A stretch of DNA of 64,000 nucleotides from Flavobacterium frigoris (GTDB lineage Bacteria > Bacteroidota > Bacteroidia > Flavobacteriales > Flavobacteriaceae). The notes beneath the pieces were generated by a model, which did not search any database, was not told the DNA's origin, and was given only the letters and a program-made list of their open reading frames with translations. The position numbers were made by a program, and so were the translations under genes. The DNA lies in assembly GCF_900111075.1 (NCBI RefSeq), contig NZ_FOFZ01000016.1, positions 1 to 64,000 of the forward strand, written 5' to 3'. Below, in pieces: positions 34,097 to 43,368 of this stretch (the first letter of the stretch is position 1; each line of letters begins with the position of its first letter).

Positions 34097-35452
34097 ATGT
34101 TCGATAATTTAAGCGATAAACTAGACAAAGCCTTTCATATATTAAAAGGACACGGAAAAATCACCGAAGTAAACGTAGCTGAAACTTTAAAAGAAGTTCG
34201 TCGCGCCTTACTAGATGCCGATGTAAATTTTAAAATCGCGAAAGATTTTACGAATACAGTAAAAGAAAAAGCTTTAGGGCAGGACGTATTAACCACACTT
34301 CAACCAGGACAACTGTTAGTGAAGTTGGTCAAAGACGAATTGACAGCATTGATGGGTGGTGATGTTGCTGGAATAAACCTTTCTGGAAATCCTACCGTTA
34401 TTTTGATGTCTGGTTTACAAGGTTCAGGTAAAACTACCTTTTCTGGAAAACTAGCAAATTACCTTTTGACAAAAAAGAATAAAAAACCGCTTTTGGTTGC
34501 TTGTGATATCTATCGTCCTGCAGCAATTCAGCAATTATACGTTGTTGGGGATTCTATAGGTGTTGAGGTATATTCAGAACCTGAAAATAAGAATCCAGTT
34601 GAAATTGCACAAAATGCAATTAAACATGCTAAAGCAAAAGGGTTTGATGTTGTTATTGTGGATACAGCCGGACGTCTAGCAGTTGATACTGAAATGATGA
34701 ATGAAATTTCACGTGTTCATAAAGCAATTCAGCCACAAGAAACCTTGTTTGTAGTTGATGCCATGACAGGTCAAGATGCGGTAAATACGGCAAAAGCTTT
34801 CAATGATATATTAAATTTTGATGGTGTTATATTAACCAAATTAGATGGTGATACACGTGGTGGAGCGGCTCTTTCGATAAAAACTGTAGTTAATAAACCA
34901 ATTAAGTTTGTAGGTACGGGAGAGAAAATGGAAGCGATTGATGTATTCTATCCTATTCGTATGGCAGAACGTATCCTGGGAATGGGAGATGTTGTGTCGT
35001 TAGTAGAAAGAGCACAAGAGCAGTTTGATGAAGAAGAAGCTAGAAAAATTCAAAAGAAAATTGCTAAAAACGAATTTGGTTTTGATGATTTCCTTTCTCA
35101 AATTCAACAAGTGAAGAAAATGGGTAATATGAAAGACTTGGTTGGAATGATACCAGGTGCTTCAAAAGCCATGAAAGATGTCGAGATAGAAGATGATGCT
35201 TTCAAGCATATTGAGGCTATCATTCATTCGATGACTCCAGCAGAGAGAAGCAAACCTTCTCTAATTGATGTGAAAAGAAAAGCAAGAATATCAAAAGGTT
35301 CAGGGACAAAAATTGAACAAGTCAATCAATTGATGAAACAGTTTGAGCAAATGAGTAAAATGATGAAAATGATGCAAGGGCCAGGAGGGAAAAACCTCAT
35401 GAAGATGATGGGCGGAATGAAAGGAATGCCTGGAGGCGGAGCGATGCGCTAA
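34097..35452 (+). CDS. ffh: Signal recognition particle protein Ffh (SRP54)
   Basis: A 451-residue SRP GTPase that, with 4.5S RNA, targets membrane proteins to FtsY. N domain (1-~88), G domain with G1 GLQGSGKTT (106-114), 'DTAGRL', 'TKLDGDTRGGAAL', and the M domain from ~300 with Met-rich helices ('KKMGNMKDLVGMIPGA', 'QMSKMMKMMQGPGGKNLMKMM') that bind signal peptides and SRP RNA. Length and motifs are complete. Single gene; followed by folD after ~115 bases. Confidence 0.97.
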   Translation: MFDNLSDKLDKAFHILKGHGKITEVNVAETLKEVRRALLDADVNFKIAKDFTNTVKEKALGQDVLTTLQPGQLLVKLVKDELTALMGGDVAGINLSGNPTVILMSGLQGSGKTTFSGKLANYLLTKKNKKPLLVACDIYRPAAIQQLYVVGDSIGVEVYSEPENKNPVEIAQNAIKHAKAKGFDVVIVDTAGRLAVDTEMMNEISRVHKAIQPQETLFVVDAMTGQDAVNTAKAFNDILNFDGVILTKLDGDTRGGAALSIKTVVNKPIKFVGTGEKMEAIDVFYPIRMAERILGMGDVVSLVERAQEQFDEEEARKIQKKIAKNEFGFDDFLSQIQQVKKMGNMKDLVGMIPGASKAMKDVEIEDDAFKHIEAIIHSMTPAERSKPSLIDVKRKARISKGSGTKIEQVNQLMKQFEQMSKMMKMMQGPGGKNLMKMMGGMKGMPGGGAMR

Positions 35453-35568
35453 AATATTTGGTTAAGGTTTAAAGTTTCATGTTTATTGAAATTTTAAACC
35501 TTACTCTTTTATAGGGATATCAGTTCTTGTAAAAAAAATAGAAACTAAAACTTGAAACTTAAAATAAA

Positions 35569-36459
35569 ATGCAACTACTAGACGGAAAAAAAACAGCGGA
35601 AGACATTAAAAGTGAAATCGCAGTCGAAGTACAAAAGATGAAAAATAATGGGGAAAAAGTCCCTCATTTAGCCGCAGTTATTGTGGGCAACGATGGAGCA
35701 AGTTTAACTTATGTAGGAAGTAAGGTAAGAGCATGTGAAAGAGTTGGTTTTGAATCTACTTTGGTAAAGATGCCAAGTACTACTTCTGAAACTGAATTGC
35801 TTAAAAAAATTAAGGAGCTAAACGAAGACGATAATATTGATGGGTTTATAGTTCAATTACCGCTTCCGGAGCAAATTGATGAGCAAAAAGTATTGATGGC
35901 TGTTAGTCCAAGTAAAGATGTTGACGGATTTCATCCTGAGAATTTTGGAAAAATGGCTTTGGATATGAGCACTTTTATTCCTGCCACACCTTTCGGAATT
36001 TTAGAATTACTGGAGCGTTATGGAGTAGAGACTAAAGGAAAACATACCGTTGTAATTGGTCGTAGTCATATTGTGGGAAGACCTATGAGTATATTGATGG
36101 GAAGAAAAGGATTTCCTGGAAACTCAACGGTTACTTTGACACACAGCTACACTAAAAACATCGAAGAAATCACTATTCAAGCGGATATCATTATCACAGC
36201 GTTAGGCGTGCCTAATTATCTAAAGGCTGATATGGTTAAAGATGGAGTTGTTGTCATTGACGTGGGAATTACTCGTGTTCCAGATGAAACAAAGGATAAG
36301 GGTTATGTAATTACCGGTGACGTAGATTTTGAAAATGTAAGCAAAAAAGCAAGTTTTATTACCCCTGTTCCTGGTGGAGTGGGGCCTATGACGATAGCGA
36401 TGTTGTTAAAAAACACGCTGTTAGCTAGAGAAATGAAAATACTGAAATTAGATAAATAA
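35569..36459 (+). CDS. folD: Bifunctional methylenetetrahydrofolate dehydrogenase/cyclohydrolase
   Basis: A 296-residue cytosolic folate enzyme interconverting 5,10-methylene-, methenyl- and 10-formyl-THF. Family motifs: 'YVGSKVRACERVG' with the catalytic Lys, 'DGFIVQLPLPEQI', 'KDVDGFHPENFG', 'PATPFGILELL', Rossmann 'VVIGRSHIVGRPMSILM', and C-terminal 'TPVPGGVGPMTIAMLLKNT'. Complete length. Followed by its own terminator. Confidence 0.97.
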   Translation: MQLLDGKKTAEDIKSEIAVEVQKMKNNGEKVPHLAAVIVGNDGASLTYVGSKVRACERVGFESTLVKMPSTTSETELLKKIKELNEDDNIDGFIVQLPLPEQIDEQKVLMAVSPSKDVDGFHPENFGKMALDMSTFIPATPFGILELLERYGVETKGKHTVVIGRSHIVGRPMSILMGRKGFPGNSTVTLTHSYTKNIEEITIQADIIITALGVPNYLKADMVKDGVVVIDVGITRVPDETKDKGYVITGDVDFENVSKKASFITPVPGGVGPMTIAMLLKNTLLAREMKILKLDK

Positions 36460-36467
36460 ATAAATAT

Positions 36468-36497
36468 AAAGCCTATTCGTCTGAATAGGCTTTTTTT
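36468..36497 (+). terminator. Terminator after folD
   Basis: An 11-bp stem AAAGCCTATTC/GAATAGGCTTT (36468-36478 with 36483-36493), loop GTCT, then T run. It overlaps nothing but ends seven bases before the next start codon. Confidence 0.9.
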
Positions 36498-36503
36498 AGC
36501 ATT

Positions 36504-36911
36504 ATGGAAAATCCACAAGAAATTGAATTCAAATCTATAGAAGAGTTCTTGGGCTATTTGCCGGAATCAGAATTGGAAATCGTTCTCTTCCTTCGTAAGA
36601 TTGTGCTGGAGTGTATGCCGGATTGTAAAGAGAGATTAGTCTCTAACGTGCCTTTTTATTACCGACATTCTAAGATTTGTTATATTTGGCCATCTTCCAT
36701 TCCCTGGGAGAAGGTTAGCAGTGGTGTTGGAATAGGTTTCTGTAAAGGCGCTTCATTTTTAGATGAAACTTTTGAAACCGCTAGTTTCAGTTCGAAGTCA
36801 CTATTTTCTTCGATTAAAGAGATTGATGTCGTTTCTTTAAAGCAGCAAATTGCTGAAGCTATTTCAATTGATGAACAGATCGTCAAAGCCAGAAGAAGAA
36901 GGATACAATAA
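36504..36911 (+). CDS. DUF1801 domain protein
   Basis: A 135-residue soluble protein. It matches the DUF1801 pattern: 'YLPESELEIVLFLRKIVLECMPDCKERL' helix, then 'VPFYYRHSKICYIWPSS' and 'GVGIGFCKGASF', ending in a helix with a strongly basic tail (KARRRR). Function of the family is unknown; some members bind iron-related ligands (frataxin-like fold). The start lies directly behind the folD terminator, so its promoter is unclear, perhaps read-through. Confidence 0.78.
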   Translation: MENPQEIEFKSIEEFLGYLPESELEIVLFLRKIVLECMPDCKERLVSNVPFYYRHSKICYIWPSSIPWEKVSSGVGIGFCKGASFLDETFETASFSSKSLFSSIKEIDVVSLKQQIAEAISIDEQIVKARRRRIQ

Positions 36912-37349
36912 GCTTTATTAATGCTCGGTAGAAATTATGTGATTTTTATTAAAGTATCCGTAGGTTCAAAATCATATTAATGGTCTGTTTTTTTTTCGAA
37001 TGATTAAAGCCGGTTGACAATAATTATATTCTTAATAACAAATTAGGATTGCCATTTGTAATCCTTGTTCATTTTAAAGACATTAGAGTCATTACTATAA
37101 GCTTATTTTTGCACCAAAAAGGAGTCCGTATAAAGAGCGGACTTTTTGATGGGGTTACTAATTATCACTGGTAGATATAAAGGAACTACTATAAAATAGC
37201 TGTTGTTTAATATGTTTTTGTCTATATTTGGCGTAAATGTCGGTATAGTCTTAATTATTTCGTGAATTTTCAGCGACTTATGTATAATTCAGATTGTTTA
37301 ATGTCATTTGTTTTAATTGAAATTTCAACATTAATTTAATTATACAATT
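36912..37349. other. Intergenic stretch with a hairpin and a promoter
   Basis: No gene is seen. It holds a weak terminator-like hairpin AGTCCG/CGGACT (37123-37128 with 37138-37143) followed by T residues, and a promoter-like TTG/TATATTTG pair at 37203-37230. Confidence 0.5.
37203..37230 (+). promoter_or_regulatory. Bacteroidota-type promoter upstream of the 37350 gene
   Basis: TTG (37203-37205), 17-base spacer, TATATTTG (37223-37230). It would give a ~115-base leader before the ATG at 37350. Confidence 0.5.
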
Positions 37350-37805
37350 ATGAGCACAAACAATGCAAGTACACAGGCTTTAATTTCAACTCCTCCTGGG
37401 GAACTGGTTAAGGAATTAACATTTTCAGAAAGTGGTAAAATATCGTTTACAAACAAACGGCCTAATAAACCATTACAACCTCTTGTTGAGGTATATTTAG
37501 ACGCTTCTAAAAACATTCAAGTGAGTACTGTCTTTTTTATTGATGCTGCTATAACAGGATTAGATGCAAATAGTTTTACTATTTATCAAGATTATTGTGT
37601 TAGTGATTTTGGTTCGCCAAGACTGCAGTTTTTTATAAGCTATGATGCACAAGAAACTGACGCTACTGATTTTCAAGCGTATCAAATTTCCTTTCAAGCA
37701 TTACCGTCGATATTTTCAAATGAAGATATAACTACTATACAAACCTTTCTTTGGGATATAGATCCAATTACTTCTAGAGGTACTGAGACGACTGTGCAGG
37801 GTTAG
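37350..37805 (+). CDS. Hypothetical protein upstream of sensor kinase
   Basis: A 151-residue protein with no signal peptide or membrane segment, rich in Thr/Ser/Gln and in beta-strand-like stretches ('LVKELTFSESGKISFTN', 'LQFFISYDAQE', 'AYQISFQALPS'). I do not recognise a family. It stands 67 bases upstream of a TPR sensor kinase/LytTR regulator pair on the same strand, so it may share their transcript or be part of the signalling module (inference). A long leader precedes it. Confidence 0.65.
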   Translation: MSTNNASTQALISTPPGELVKELTFSESGKISFTNKRPNKPLQPLVEVYLDASKNIQVSTVFFIDAAITGLDANSFTIYQDYCVSDFGSPRLQFFISYDAQETDATDFQAYQISFQALPSIFSNEDITTIQTFLWDIDPITSRGTETTVQG

Positions 37806-37872
37806 TATATGCCGGTCCTACTAAACAAAACATTATTGTCATATAGTATATATACTATCAAAAAACACGAGT

Positions 37873-39615
37873 ATGATATTAAATATTAAATTAATTTTTA
37901 TTTTCGTACTCTTGTTTTTTTCTTTTTTTCTTTGTTCGCAAGAACATTCTACCAAAATAATCTTTAAAATAGAATTGGAAAATATTGCAAGAAGGTATAA
38001 AAAAGAAATTAATTTCCAGAAGGCTAATTATTTTTTTTTAAGAGAGGAATGGGATTCTACTCTTGTATATTCCATGAAACAACTAGTAGTTTCTCCTAAT
38101 ACTGAATTGAATAATTATAGTCATTATTTTAGAGCAAATAGTTTCAGAAAGAAAAAACTATTTGTAGAGGCAAAAAAAGAATATGATTTAATAGCTACCA
38201 CATTTCCGTTCTATTATAATGTTAAATTTGGTTTAGGTACAATTTCATTAGAGCAAAGAGATTTTGCTAAAGCAGTTATTTATTTTCAAGAAATAGAGAA
38301 TTCGCCTAGTAACAGCACTTATGACTATGACAACAGCACCTTAATTCATAATATAGGGATATGCTATATAGAGTTAGAGGAGTATGATAAAGCAGAAGAA
38401 TACTTATTAGAAGCAATTGAGTTACAGAAGTCAGAAAAAGAGAAGCCTTTACTTATCGGTTCGTATATGGATATTGCCAATCTCTATTATGTTCAATTCA
38501 AAGACAATCAGGCAATTCCTTATTTTGAAAAAGCCTATCAATTATCTAAAAAAATAAAAGAATTCGAACCTAAAAAAAAGGCTTCTTTTAACATGGCAGT
38601 GGTAGAAGAAAACAGGAAAAATTTCCCCAAGGCGTTAGCATATCGTAAAGAATACGAACAATGGAAAGACTCTCTAAACGATCAAAATAAAGTATGGGCT
38701 ATTGCTGAGATAGAAAAGAAATTTGCGGTCAAGCAAAAACAAAAAGAGGTAAATGTACTCCAGACAGAAAATGAACTAAAAGAAGTACAGAGAAACAGCC
38801 TATTGTATTCTTCGATTTTGTTGTTGCTGTTGCTGGGTGTTAGTTTTTATTTTTACAAGCAAAAAACGAAGCAAAACAAAATTATATTAGCCCAAAAAGA
38901 GGAGTTAGACGCCCTCAATGCTACCAAAGATAAATTGTTCTCTATTATCAGTCATGATTTACGTTCCTCAGTAAATGCCTTGAAAACCAGTAATACTAAA
39001 TTACAGGAAAGCCTTGCGACCAAAGATTTTTCGGCTTTAGACCAGCTACTTGATAATAATAGTTCTATTGCTAATGGTACTTATAATTTATTAGACAACT
39101 TGTTAAATTGGGCATTATTGCAAACCAAACAAGCTTATTTTTATAAAGAATCCTTACATTTACAATCTATTATTGCGCATATAGCCTATAATTACAAGCC
39201 GTTATTGTTAAATAAAAATATCAGCTTCGAGAATAAGGTGACTGCCGCTATTTTTGTAATGGCAGATCAAGATTCGCTAAAAATAATTATTAGAAATATT
39301 CTAGACAATGCGTTTAAATTTTCTAATGAGAATGGTGTAATTACGGTTTATATTCGACCTACTGAGGATGATTGTTGTTATTTAGTTATTGAAGATACTG
39401 GAGCTGGAATGAGCGAAGCAAAGCAACAAGAACTCCTTAAAGAGACGGTTTTACTTTCTAAAAAAGGAAGTGATGACAGCATAGGAACTGGATTAGGAAT
39501 GCAGTTGTGTAAAAGTATGATTCATAAAAACGGCGGTAGATTAGCAATAGAGAGTCAAGAAGGCATTGGGACCAAAATTATAATCATCTTGCCAAAAACA
39601 GATAATAATGGATAA
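37873..39615 (+). CDS. TPR-containing sensor histidine kinase
   Basis: A 580-residue membrane kinase. Signal-like N-terminus (hydrophobic 2-20), extracytoplasmic TPR region (~40-290, e.g. 'HNIGICYIELEEYDKAEEYLLEAI'), coiled coil (~275-305), one transmembrane helix (~311-330), then HisKA with phospho-acceptor His361 ('FSIISHDLRSSVNAL') and HATPase with 'NILDNAFKFSNENG', 'DTGAGM' and 'GTGLGMQLCKSMI'. The stop overlaps the response regulator start by 8 bases, so the two are translationally coupled partners. Confidence 0.92.
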   Translation: MILNIKLIFIFVLLFFSFFLCSQEHSTKIIFKIELENIARRYKKEINFQKANYFFLREEWDSTLVYSMKQLVVSPNTELNNYSHYFRANSFRKKKLFVEAKKEYDLIATTFPFYYNVKFGLGTISLEQRDFAKAVIYFQEIENSPSNSTYDYDNSTLIHNIGICYIELEEYDKAEEYLLEAIELQKSEKEKPLLIGSYMDIANLYYVQFKDNQAIPYFEKAYQLSKKIKEFEPKKKASFNMAVVEENRKNFPKALAYRKEYEQWKDSLNDQNKVWAIAEIEKKFAVKQKQKEVNVLQTENELKEVQRNSLLYSSILLLLLLGVSFYFYKQKTKQNKIILAQKEELDALNATKDKLFSIISHDLRSSVNALKTSNTKLQESLATKDFSALDQLLDNNSSIANGTYNLLDNLLNWALLQTKQAYFYKESLHLQSIIAHIAYNYKPLLLNKNISFENKVTAAIFVMADQDSLKIIIRNILDNAFKFSNENGVITVYIRPTEDDCCYLVIEDTGAGMSEAKQQELLKETVLLSKKGSDDSIGTGLGMQLCKSMIHKNGGRLAIESQEGIGTKIIIILPKTDNNG

Positions 39616-40360
39616 TATAAATGTACTTATTATTGAGGACACACCAGCAGAAAGTGATGCGTTGATACAAGTCTTAAAGGCTAATAATTATACTGTGGTT
39701 GGTGTAGCGCGTACTTATACTGAAGCCTTAAGGTTGTTTTACAATAGTGAGATTAAGATTGATATTGTGGTTATTGATATTTTTTTAGACGGGAAAGCTG
39801 ACGGTATTACTTTTGCAGAGACGATTAATATTGTGCCAAATAAGTCAAAACCATTTGTTTTTTTATCAAGTTCTAAGGATAGACAAATTTTTGAAAGAGC
39901 TAAACTCACACAGCCTTTTAGTTTTTTGTTAAAACCATTTAATGAACTTGAGATTTTATATGCACTTGAAATGGCGGTCGAGAAATTTTATGGACAAACC
40001 AATGTTTTTCTAAGTGAAGTTCAAGATACAGTAATAGGTGAGGATTACCTGTTTGTTAAAAAAAACAAATCCTTAAAAAAAGTACTGATTGATGATATCG
40101 TTTATATTGAAGTTGAAGATAGGTATTGTAATATAGTTGCCGAAAACGAAAAATTTGTAATTTTAATGTCGTTGACTAAACTCGTTCAGCTTTTAGATCC
40201 AGAAAAATTTTGCCAAACCCATAGAAACTTCATTGTTAATACAAATAAAATAGAAGAGATTATTGTTAATGATAATCTACTTATTTTAAAAGGAAACCAT
40301 AAAGTTACATTAAGTGATAAATACAAGGACTTTGTAAAAAAGTTCCGCATATTGAAATAG
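39608..40360 (+). CDS. LytTR family response regulator
   Basis: A 250-residue DNA-binding regulator. Receiver domain 1-~120 with phospho-acceptor Asp57 ('VVIDIFLDG'), conserved 'SSSKDR' and 'LLKPF' Lys loop; C-terminal LytTR domain (~150-245) with 'IVYIEVEDRYCNIVAE', 'FCQTHRNFIVNTNKIEEI'. LytTR regulators bind paired direct repeats in promoters. It is the cognate partner of the upstream TPR kinase (8-base overlap). Target genes not evident; the cytochrome-like lipoprotein gene follows after a 420-base gap. Confidence 0.93.
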   Translation: MDNINVLIIEDTPAESDALIQVLKANNYTVVGVARTYTEALRLFYNSEIKIDIVVIDIFLDGKADGITFAETINIVPNKSKPFVFLSSSKDRQIFERAKLTQPFSFLLKPFNELEILYALEMAVEKFYGQTNVFLSEVQDTVIGEDYLFVKKNKSLKKVLIDDIVYIEVEDRYCNIVAENEKFVILMSLTKLVQLLDPEKFCQTHRNFIVNTNKIEEIIVNDNLLILKGNHKVTLSDKYKDFVKKFRILK

Positions 40361-40389
40361 CCTTATTTCATTATTTTTTTTAAATCAGG

Positions 40390-40419
40390 ACTTCCTTAAT
40401 TAATAAGGGAGTTTTTTTT
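40390..40419 (+). terminator. Terminator after LytTR regulator gene
   Basis: A 9-bp stem ACTTCCTTA/TAAGGGAGT (40390-40398 with 40404-40412, one G-T pair), loop ATTAA, then eight T. Confidence 0.85.
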
Positions 40420-40782
40420 GTTTTAGGATATTTATTTCCCTGTATTAGATCTATTACTCCATTTTTCAATTGGGGTAAAATCTCTTTTTTGAATTCTTAT
40501 GACAAAGAATTGGTGTCTTATGTCATTATACTTTTCTTACTTTTTACAATGGGTTAGTTTTATCCCAGTAATTTAGGTGAAGTTCGCATTTATAATATGA
40601 ATGTAGAAAATAGTACTTCAATTATCGTTGGTTTAGTCCCGACAATTTGTACGTCGGTAAAACCCAATTAGCTGTTATTATAATTTTTCACTGGAACGAA
40701 ATATATTTTTCGCAACAAAAAATACAAGCTTTAAAATTCAAATACATTTAAGAATAAACCAAGTCAATAAAACCTATTAAAC
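40420..40782. other. Intergenic stretch, little seen
   Basis: About 360 bases without a gene. One small hairpin CCGAC/GTCGG (near 40638-40656) without a T run is the only structure. Possible promoter sequence for the lipoprotein gene could not be singled out. Confidence 0.4.
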
Positions 40783-42246
40783 ATGAAAAAAAACAAAACA
40801 ATCGTATCGTCATTCGCAATTTGTTGCACTATTATCTTTTTTTGCCTTTCGTGCAAACAAGACAAATATAGTAAATCTACACATATTATTCCGCAAGCTT
40901 TTCCTAGTGAAGCAATTACAGGAATTAAATTCCCAACAGATTCCACCTTAATTTATAAATGGTTAAGTGAGCAAGATACAATTAGTATTTCTAAGCATGC
41001 ATGGGGAATTTGGGCGGGACTTACTGCAGCAACAAATGAAACCATTGGAGGCGATAAACTGTTAGTTTTTGAAACATGGACTGGTACAAACGAGTTGCAA
41101 ATCATGATGCAAAATGGTGGTTCAAAAATTCCTAAAACGAGTAGAACATTGCTTACGCGTCCTAGCCAGTTTCATCATGCCGTTATTGATGATCAAGCTG
41201 TAGATTCAACTGATCGTCAATGGGTAACTGTGAACTACAGTCCTGATGCCGCAGCATTTGCATTAAATAAAGACATTTTTAATATAAAGAATTTAACGCC
41301 TTATTTGAAATCTAATAAAGGATCTGGTGCGATACCTGAATTCCCTAGTTCTTCAATTACTATTAAACCAACTTATTTGTATGTGAAGAATAATGGCAAG
41401 GAGTTAATTGCTATTCCAGTGTGGCCAGGGATGCCTGCGGTTGCCGATTCTATTCCTACTTTTAAAAAATATTGGAAATATGTTTTTGTTGACCCTACAA
41501 ATAAAAGAGGGGTGAAAATTCCAATTCCTGTAGATTTTAGTGCAGAAAAAGATGTATCAAAAATTAGTAATGCTACTGTTAATATTAAGGATTTTATTCA
41601 TTTTAAGGTCGATGCTGTAATGGCTGAATATCTTAATAAGGAGCAGGGGCAAGGTACGGCCCAAAAAGGGGATCTGGCTTTATTAATGGGTATGCACGTA
41701 TCAACTAAAGAAATTGCTAATTGGACTTGGCAAACGTATTTTTGGGCTCCAGATCCTGCTAATCCTCCATCTCCAAGCTCTAAGTTTAACTATGATCAGC
41801 TTGTTAAAAGTAATATAAAGCTGAGTAAAGCCGCTGCTCATTATGCCGTTTTACCTGCTTATAATATGGTGTGGCCAAACCAGCCAATAAATAACGGTAC
41901 AAATGAAAATACTAAAGCTGTTTTTGGATTTAATCCCTACTTAGAAGCGTCTTTTGGACCCAGTACTTTTCCTGCTGAAAGTGTTCTTAAACAAAAGATG
42001 CCTAATGCAAAAGGATTTCGATATGGTATGCAAACCAATTGCATGAGTTGCCATGCAATGGCTACTGTAAATGGAGGTGGATATACTTCCAAAAACAAAT
42101 CGTTTAATGGTCTTCCTTACATTACAGATCAATACATCAGTATGAATGATACTCTTTTTAACCGTTGGGTAAAACTTGATTTTGCATGGTCTATACAAGC
42201 GATGGCTTATCCAGATTCTTTGCGCAAGGCAAACAGTGAAAAATAG
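40783..42246 (+). CDS. Monohaem (CXXCH) lipoprotein, cytochrome-like
   Basis: A 487-residue lipoprotein. N-terminus MKKNKTIVSSFAICCTIIFFCLSC, so the lipid anchor is Cys24. One c-type haem site is visible at C420-M-S-C423-H424 ('TNCMSCHAMA'), late in the protein, followed by a short C-terminal tail. The long N-terminal domain (WGIWAGLTAATNETIGGDKLLVFETWTG, 'WTWQTYFWAPDP' region) matches a family I cannot name with confidence; it is probably periplasmic and may be an oxidase or electron carrier. It has Trp-rich segments. It stands alone with a strong terminator. Confidence 0.75.
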   Translation: MKKNKTIVSSFAICCTIIFFCLSCKQDKYSKSTHIIPQAFPSEAITGIKFPTDSTLIYKWLSEQDTISISKHAWGIWAGLTAATNETIGGDKLLVFETWTGTNELQIMMQNGGSKIPKTSRTLLTRPSQFHHAVIDDQAVDSTDRQWVTVNYSPDAAAFALNKDIFNIKNLTPYLKSNKGSGAIPEFPSSSITIKPTYLYVKNNGKELIAIPVWPGMPAVADSIPTFKKYWKYVFVDPTNKRGVKIPIPVDFSAEKDVSKISNATVNIKDFIHFKVDAVMAEYLNKEQGQGTAQKGDLALLMGMHVSTKEIANWTWQTYFWAPDPANPPSPSSKFNYDQLVKSNIKLSKAAAHYAVLPAYNMVWPNQPINNGTNENTKAVFGFNPYLEASFGPSTFPAESVLKQKMPNAKGFRYGMQTNCMSCHAMATVNGGGYTSKNKSFNGLPYITDQYISMNDTLFNRWVKLDFAWSIQAMAYPDSLRKANSEK

Positions 42247-42390
42247 TAATTAGATATTTACTACGTTAAGTTATTAAAGCAATTTGTTATCTGAATTTTC
42301 AGAATCAGGTTTGTTTACAGCCAAGTGATTTTATTTTAATTACAGGCTAGTATTTAAAAATGTAGTAGTTATGGCTTAAGAATACAAAAT

Positions 42391-42429
42391 AAAAAAGCAG
42401 TTGGTAATTATTTACCAACTGCTTTTTTT
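42391..42429 (+). terminator. Terminator after cytochrome-like gene
   Basis: A 17-bp stem AAAAAAGCAGTTGGTAA/TTACCAACTGCTTTTTT (42391-42407 with 42412-42428), loop TTAT. Confidence 0.92.
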
Positions 42430-42563
42430 GTCTAAAATAGAGTTCGAAAATCTAGAAAAGCTTTAAAACAGTAATTTCATAACATATTTTCACCGTTCTA
42501 TGACATATTTTTTATCAGAAAGGATATTCTAATGTAATTTCATACTATTAAAATCAATTTCAA

Positions 42564-42713
42564 ATGAAAAAATTAGTCTTGAGTTTGAACGTCATCTATG
42601 ATTCATTAGATAATATCAGTGTTTTTCGATTGGTAGCTGTTTTTTGTCTTGTAAGTTTAATTTTAACCTTTTTTATTTTATCTTTTCAATTTATTTGGTT
42701 AACTAGTATATAA
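42564..42713 (+). CDS. Possible 49-residue small membrane protein
   Basis: A short frame starting ATGAAAAAATTAGTC, with a polar first part (MKKLVLSLNVIYDS) and a hydrophobic helix at ~20-48 ('VFRLVAVFCLVSLILTFFIL'). Such N-out small membrane proteins occur, but no ribosome binding site or homologue can be named. It is the only coding-like frame in the 1.1 kb gap 42247-43368. Confidence 0.35.
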   Translation: MKKLVLSLNVIYDSLDNISVFRLVAVFCLVSLILTFFILSFQFIWLTSI

Positions 42714-43368
42714 TTTTATGCAGCTTAGCGTTTTTGGAAAGCGATACGTTATTTGTTCGTAATTCCCCGATTCTTATTTTTATAAAACAGGGTATTCTTC
42801 GCAGGATAACAAGTCCTTCCTCTTTTTTTAAGTTATTAATACTATTTCAGCTTTTTTTCTAATTTAAGCGATTGACATTGTTTATGTCAATTAGAAATAT
42901 AGTACGCTCCCTAATTATAAATAGGGTTCTATTCTTGCACAAACTACACCACTTAATTTGTCTCGCTGATAGCGACTCCAGATACGTCAGCAACTTTGCT
43001 GAGAAGCTTTCAGCATGCTAAATAGTACAAGTGATTGTTAACTAAAGCACATTAGACTACAAAATAAATTTAATTAGTATTATTTATAGTAGTAGCGTCG
43101 ATGAAGCTAGTAGCAGAAAGATGTAATACGCTTTTAATAGTCCTTTTGGTAATTATTGCTAATTGTATTTAAGTTGAACTCTTGTTTTACTTTCAACTTA
43201 AATTTTTCTTAAAAAACATACAAATAGTTAGGGAGTATGAGATAAAGAATACTTTTGCAGCACTAAAAAATAGTACTTTATAATGGACGATTATTATTCG
43301 GAAATGTTGAACTAATTGTAGCGCTTGTGTTATTTCAAGAGGCTATGCTAAACCTATAGAATTTTGAA
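42714..43368. other. Long gap before corA, no gene recognised
   Basis: About 650 bases without a convincing frame or RNA. Slightly structured parts exist near 42960-43020 (for example a TCAGCAA-CTT-TGCTGA hairpin) and a TACTTTTG box at 43250-43257, a possible corA -7 box. A small RNA cannot be excluded. Confidence 0.4.

Noticed and set aside
36504..36911. DUF1801 gene as part of the folD transcript
   Set aside because: A strong terminator (36468-36497) lies between them, so an operon is not supported.
40606..40690. 24-codon frame in the gap after the LytTR regulator
   Set aside because: Too short, no family, no ribosome binding site; treated as chance.
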